From assembly GCF_020520425.1 (NCBI RefSeq), contig NC_079487.1:42353219-42417218 (forward strand): a stretch of 64,000 nucleotides of DNA, written 5' to 3'. The notes under the pieces are model-generated. The model saw only the letters and a program-made list of their open reading frames with translations, searched no databases and had not been told where the DNA came from. Position numbers and translations under genes: made by a program. Positions within the stretch are counted from its first letter, which is position 1; every line of letters starts with the position of its first letter. The DNA comes from Spinacia oleracea. Its lineage: Eukaryota; Streptophyta; Magnoliopsida; Caryophyllales; Amaranthaceae. Of this stretch, positions 61,720 through 64,000 are shown in pieces.

Positions 61720-62384
61720 CTACTACAAAAAGGGCATAGAGTACTGTTGAAATACACTTTATAGGACGCCTTAGAGGCGTTCTCCAACTCAACACGCTAT
61801 AAAGTTTATAAAACGGGTAAAAGAAGCGTTTTATATACCTAGTCATAAAATACAGTGATAAGAGATAAGCGTCCTCTATTCCCTTCCTAAAATTAGAAAA
61901 TGAAGAAGGAATATAGAACGGTTAACGTACTTAACCGTCTCATATAATCTATAATAAAGCGCGCATTTCGTACATAACCATCCTCTATTCTTCCTGCTAA
62001 ATATTGAGATATAGAACATGTTCCGTACATAGGCGTACTATATACTTCCTGTTTAATATTAAGATAGAAAGCAGTTTCCTTACACAACCGTTCTATATTC
62101 TACCCCTTTTTTTAATATTATTCAAAAATAGCAGCATATGCATCCCTAAAATAGGATATTACGATTCTAGGTCCTGCATGTAAACTAAATCTAAATAGAT
62201 AAAATAAAAGTAATATCCACACGATTTTTCCAAAATCCTTTCATACATTAACAAAATAATATGTTCATTCATAACAAAATCCTATTATTCATTGACAAAA
62301 TATAAATGATCTACAGAAGGTACGACAAAAACAAAATCCAATATCAATAAAAAAAATAAAATAAATCAAAGAGCTAGCCTACTA

Positions 62385-62560
62385 CAGCAGCCGCTGGAGC
62401 TTCTGTAATGGGTGTTGGATTTTGCAGCTTCTGCAGCAAGGACAACTTCTGCAGCAACAATAGCAGCTTATGCAACAACAACAACTTCTGCAGCAACATC
62501 AGGGACCATATTGGTGAAATTGTCTACTGGTTGTAAACTTGACAATTCGTCTACAGGACT
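62385..62560 (-). repeat. CTTCTGCAGCAACAA repeat region in the CACTA element
   Basis: Imperfect tandem CAGCAACAA / CTTCTGCAGC words. On the minus strand they could encode an Ala/Val-rich end (..PTPITEAPAAAVVG then stop at about 62378), but an in-frame stop interrupts it. This may be the decayed C-terminus of a transposon protein, which I cannot confirm. Confidence 0.35.
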
Positions 62561-63390
62561 GAACTAAGGTAACCATCTCCTTGAGTTAGCTTAAGTCACA
62601 CTAGATCATCGTTATCATCATCTTCATTAGCAACGACAGCAGCAGCGATGCCAGTATTGTAGCAGAAGCAATGCGAGCACCTCGCGTAGCAACAATATGG
62701 CATATCTTGACAACAAGGTTCTTCTTCTCTAAGCATACATCAGTTATCTAAATTTAAAACAAATGGCAATCACAATGTAGTTAGACGGTTCCACCTTTTG
62801 ATCATAATCATAAATCTCCCTCAATAAGAAATTGAATGAGCCTTAAACAAATGCCTAAATATTGTGGCATGACTTATTTCAAGCAGACTCAATATGCCTT
62901 AGTAATCATCATTACCATGTACTCTGTGCATATAATGTAGTCGCGTCATATCTAGCATAAGTATACCTAATGGAGAATGAAACAAATAAAAACTATGTAA
63001 AAACTATAGGTTGAATGAAATAAGTAAGTATCGTGATATGCAACGCATAAAAATTTCAATACCGTACCTTATTTAACGAAAAATCAAATGAGCAGGCAAT
63101 ATAAAAAATCTATCCAAGCTTTGAAAAACGAATTTTGTTTCCCCCCCTCGGGACATGGCAATTCCGCACTTGGGTTGATATATTCTTCAATACAAACTCG
63201 ATAATAACCGCTAGGCACAGGTTTGAAATTATTCTTGACCACTTATCCTTCCTTCCCAACGTACACTTCTCCAAGGACAACTATATGGACACCTTTGTCA
63301 TTCTCAATCGGCAAGGAACATCAATTGCTAACACCCTAATCATAAAGAACATATATGTAAAAGTATTGGTTAGGCTTTAGAAGGAAAGTA
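62561..63390. other. CACTA interior, no recognised gene
   Basis: The ORF at 63135-63380 (81 codons) lacks any recognisable motif. The rest is AT-rich. Confidence 0.4.
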
Positions 63391-63394
63391 TCTG

Positions 63395-63500
63395 GTTAGT
63401 TCTGATCAGATCAGTTCTGATATTCTGTTCTGATCAGATCAATTCTGACCAGATCAGTTCTGATCAGATCAGTTCTGTCAAATCAGTTCTGACCAGTTCT
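63395..63500. repeat. Minisatellite of TTCTGATCAGATCAG
   Basis: Five to seven imperfect units of 10-15 bp, each containing the self-complementary CTGATCAG or TGATCA. Confidence 0.75.
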
Positions 63501-63810
63501 ATGTTTAGGATTTCAGTTAATAACTCTAATTTTAAGGCTGTATAAACAACATAAGCAGGCTGCAAAGAAGAAACAAGTTGGCCAAACAAGAGCAATTTAA
63601 CCTTAAGTTGAGCTACTTATAAAATTCAGCTCATCAAACACACTTACACTTTCCCTTATCCTCTTTTCCTGGGAAAGATAGAGGTGATTTGGTTGCGACA
63701 GTTCAATATTTATGTGTTGTTTTTTATATTTTAGTTGCACGCACATTTAGGTTTAGTTGATCATCTCTGTTTATTCCCTGTCAAGTAAAACTCACCGAGA
63801 CAATTCTGAA

Positions 63811-63954
63811 CAGGATGGCCTAACTGCAGGTGATGTGGAAATAGCTGATTGGTTACGTAAAAATTATTCTGAGAAGAATATTATACTTGCTGTCAGAGCT
63901 GGCCTCAGAATCCAGAGCTCGGCTAAGAACTTCCAGCTTACTATGGAGGTAAGA
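63811..63954 (+). pseudogene. Fragment resembling plant GTPase Der (EngA-like)
   Basis: The frame from 63811 reads DGLTAGDVEIADWLRKNYSE and then KNIILAV (to 63894). This recalls the segment of plant organellar Der-type GTPases just before the NKCE guanine-binding motif. The expected NKCE does not follow. The frame continues unrelated until a possible donor (GAG|GTAAGA) near 63948. Der proteins act in ribosome assembly. This appears to be a captured exon fragment inside the CACTA element and not a working gene. The match is from memory and short. Confidence 0.4.
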
Positions 63955-64000
63955 TTAACATTAATAAGGACGCTCAAGCATTCAAGTTATTTTCGTAATA

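Larger units (their letters stand above)
61720..64000 (+). mobile_element. CACTA (En/Spm-type) transposon, left end, running off the window
   Basis: CACTACTACAAAAAGGGC at 61720 is the canonical CACTA terminus. It sits directly in the element D pol, with TGC (61717-61719) as the likely 3-bp target. The following 400 bp hold repeated subterminal phrases (TAGAACGGTTAACG, CTATTCTTCCTGCTAAATATT, TATACTTCCTGTTTAATATT) as expected for transposase binding. I did not find the other end or a recognisable transposase. Confidence 0.72.

Noticed and set aside
63135..63380. 81-codon frame as a gene
   Set aside because: No motif, no promoter or splice context; kept only as unannotated CACTA interior.

Overview
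This is nuclear DNA of a flowering plant. It has spliceosomal introns, Copia and Gypsy LTR retrotransposons, Mutator-like (MULE), hAT, Harbinger, CACTA and Helitron DNA transposons, Stowaway-type MITEs and a tRNA-derived SINE. The character of the repeats would fit a Caryophyllales species such as spinach or a relative, but that is an impression and not something the sequence proves. Only one intact host gene is visible. Nearly all the rest is transposable elements nested in one another.

Layout. 1-853: a Copia-type LTR fragment (minus), abutting the 3' end of a Ty3/Gypsy chromovirus pol (854-1108). Its 3' LTR starts at 1285 and ends at 14288. That LTR is split by a complete Copia-type element, element A (2083-12508), with 1382-bp LTRs that differ at only two sites I could see and a 5-bp target duplication, but with a dead pol. 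14.3-24 kb: AT-rich intergenic DNA with a Harbinger-like MITE full of TTATC repeats, several Stowaway MITEs, a SINE and two MULEs with 9-bp duplications. 24262-32630 (minus): a complete seven-exon gene for a 599-residue putative methyltransferase of the plant PMT/QUASIMODO2 (DUF248) family, with a hAT element, a 108-bp tandem repeat and an old internal duplication in its introns.

About 32.75-57.55 kb: I read this as one large MULE. Its two ends are homologous in inverted orientation, and each supplies a 5' flank, a short first exon and the start of an intron filled with GGAATAGGG/CCCTATTCC repeats. The left end drives a plant-mobile-domain (MAIN-LIKE type) gene on the plus strand. The right end drives a MULE transposase with an OTU protease domain on the minus strand. 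The two genes converge. Two nested Helitrons sit in the left end. The middle has been replaced by two Copia elements fused head to head: B (minus, 36117 to about 44465) and C (plus, about 44510-53417). Each keeps its 3' LTR and lacks its 5' LTR, and the pair has no flanking duplication. Element C has a nearly complete gag-pol, broken by three stops and a 353-bp MULE-type MITE.

57.6-64 kb: nested Stowaway MITEs; the 5' part of an unrecognised acidic gene cut by another Copia LTR (59893-60476) with its RNase H remnant; then a CACTA transposon starting at 61720 and running off the window, which seems to carry a fragment resembling plant GTPase Der.

The genes do not form a pathway. The window records successive insertions, with the methyltransferase gene surviving about 125 bp from the apparent edge of the large MULE.
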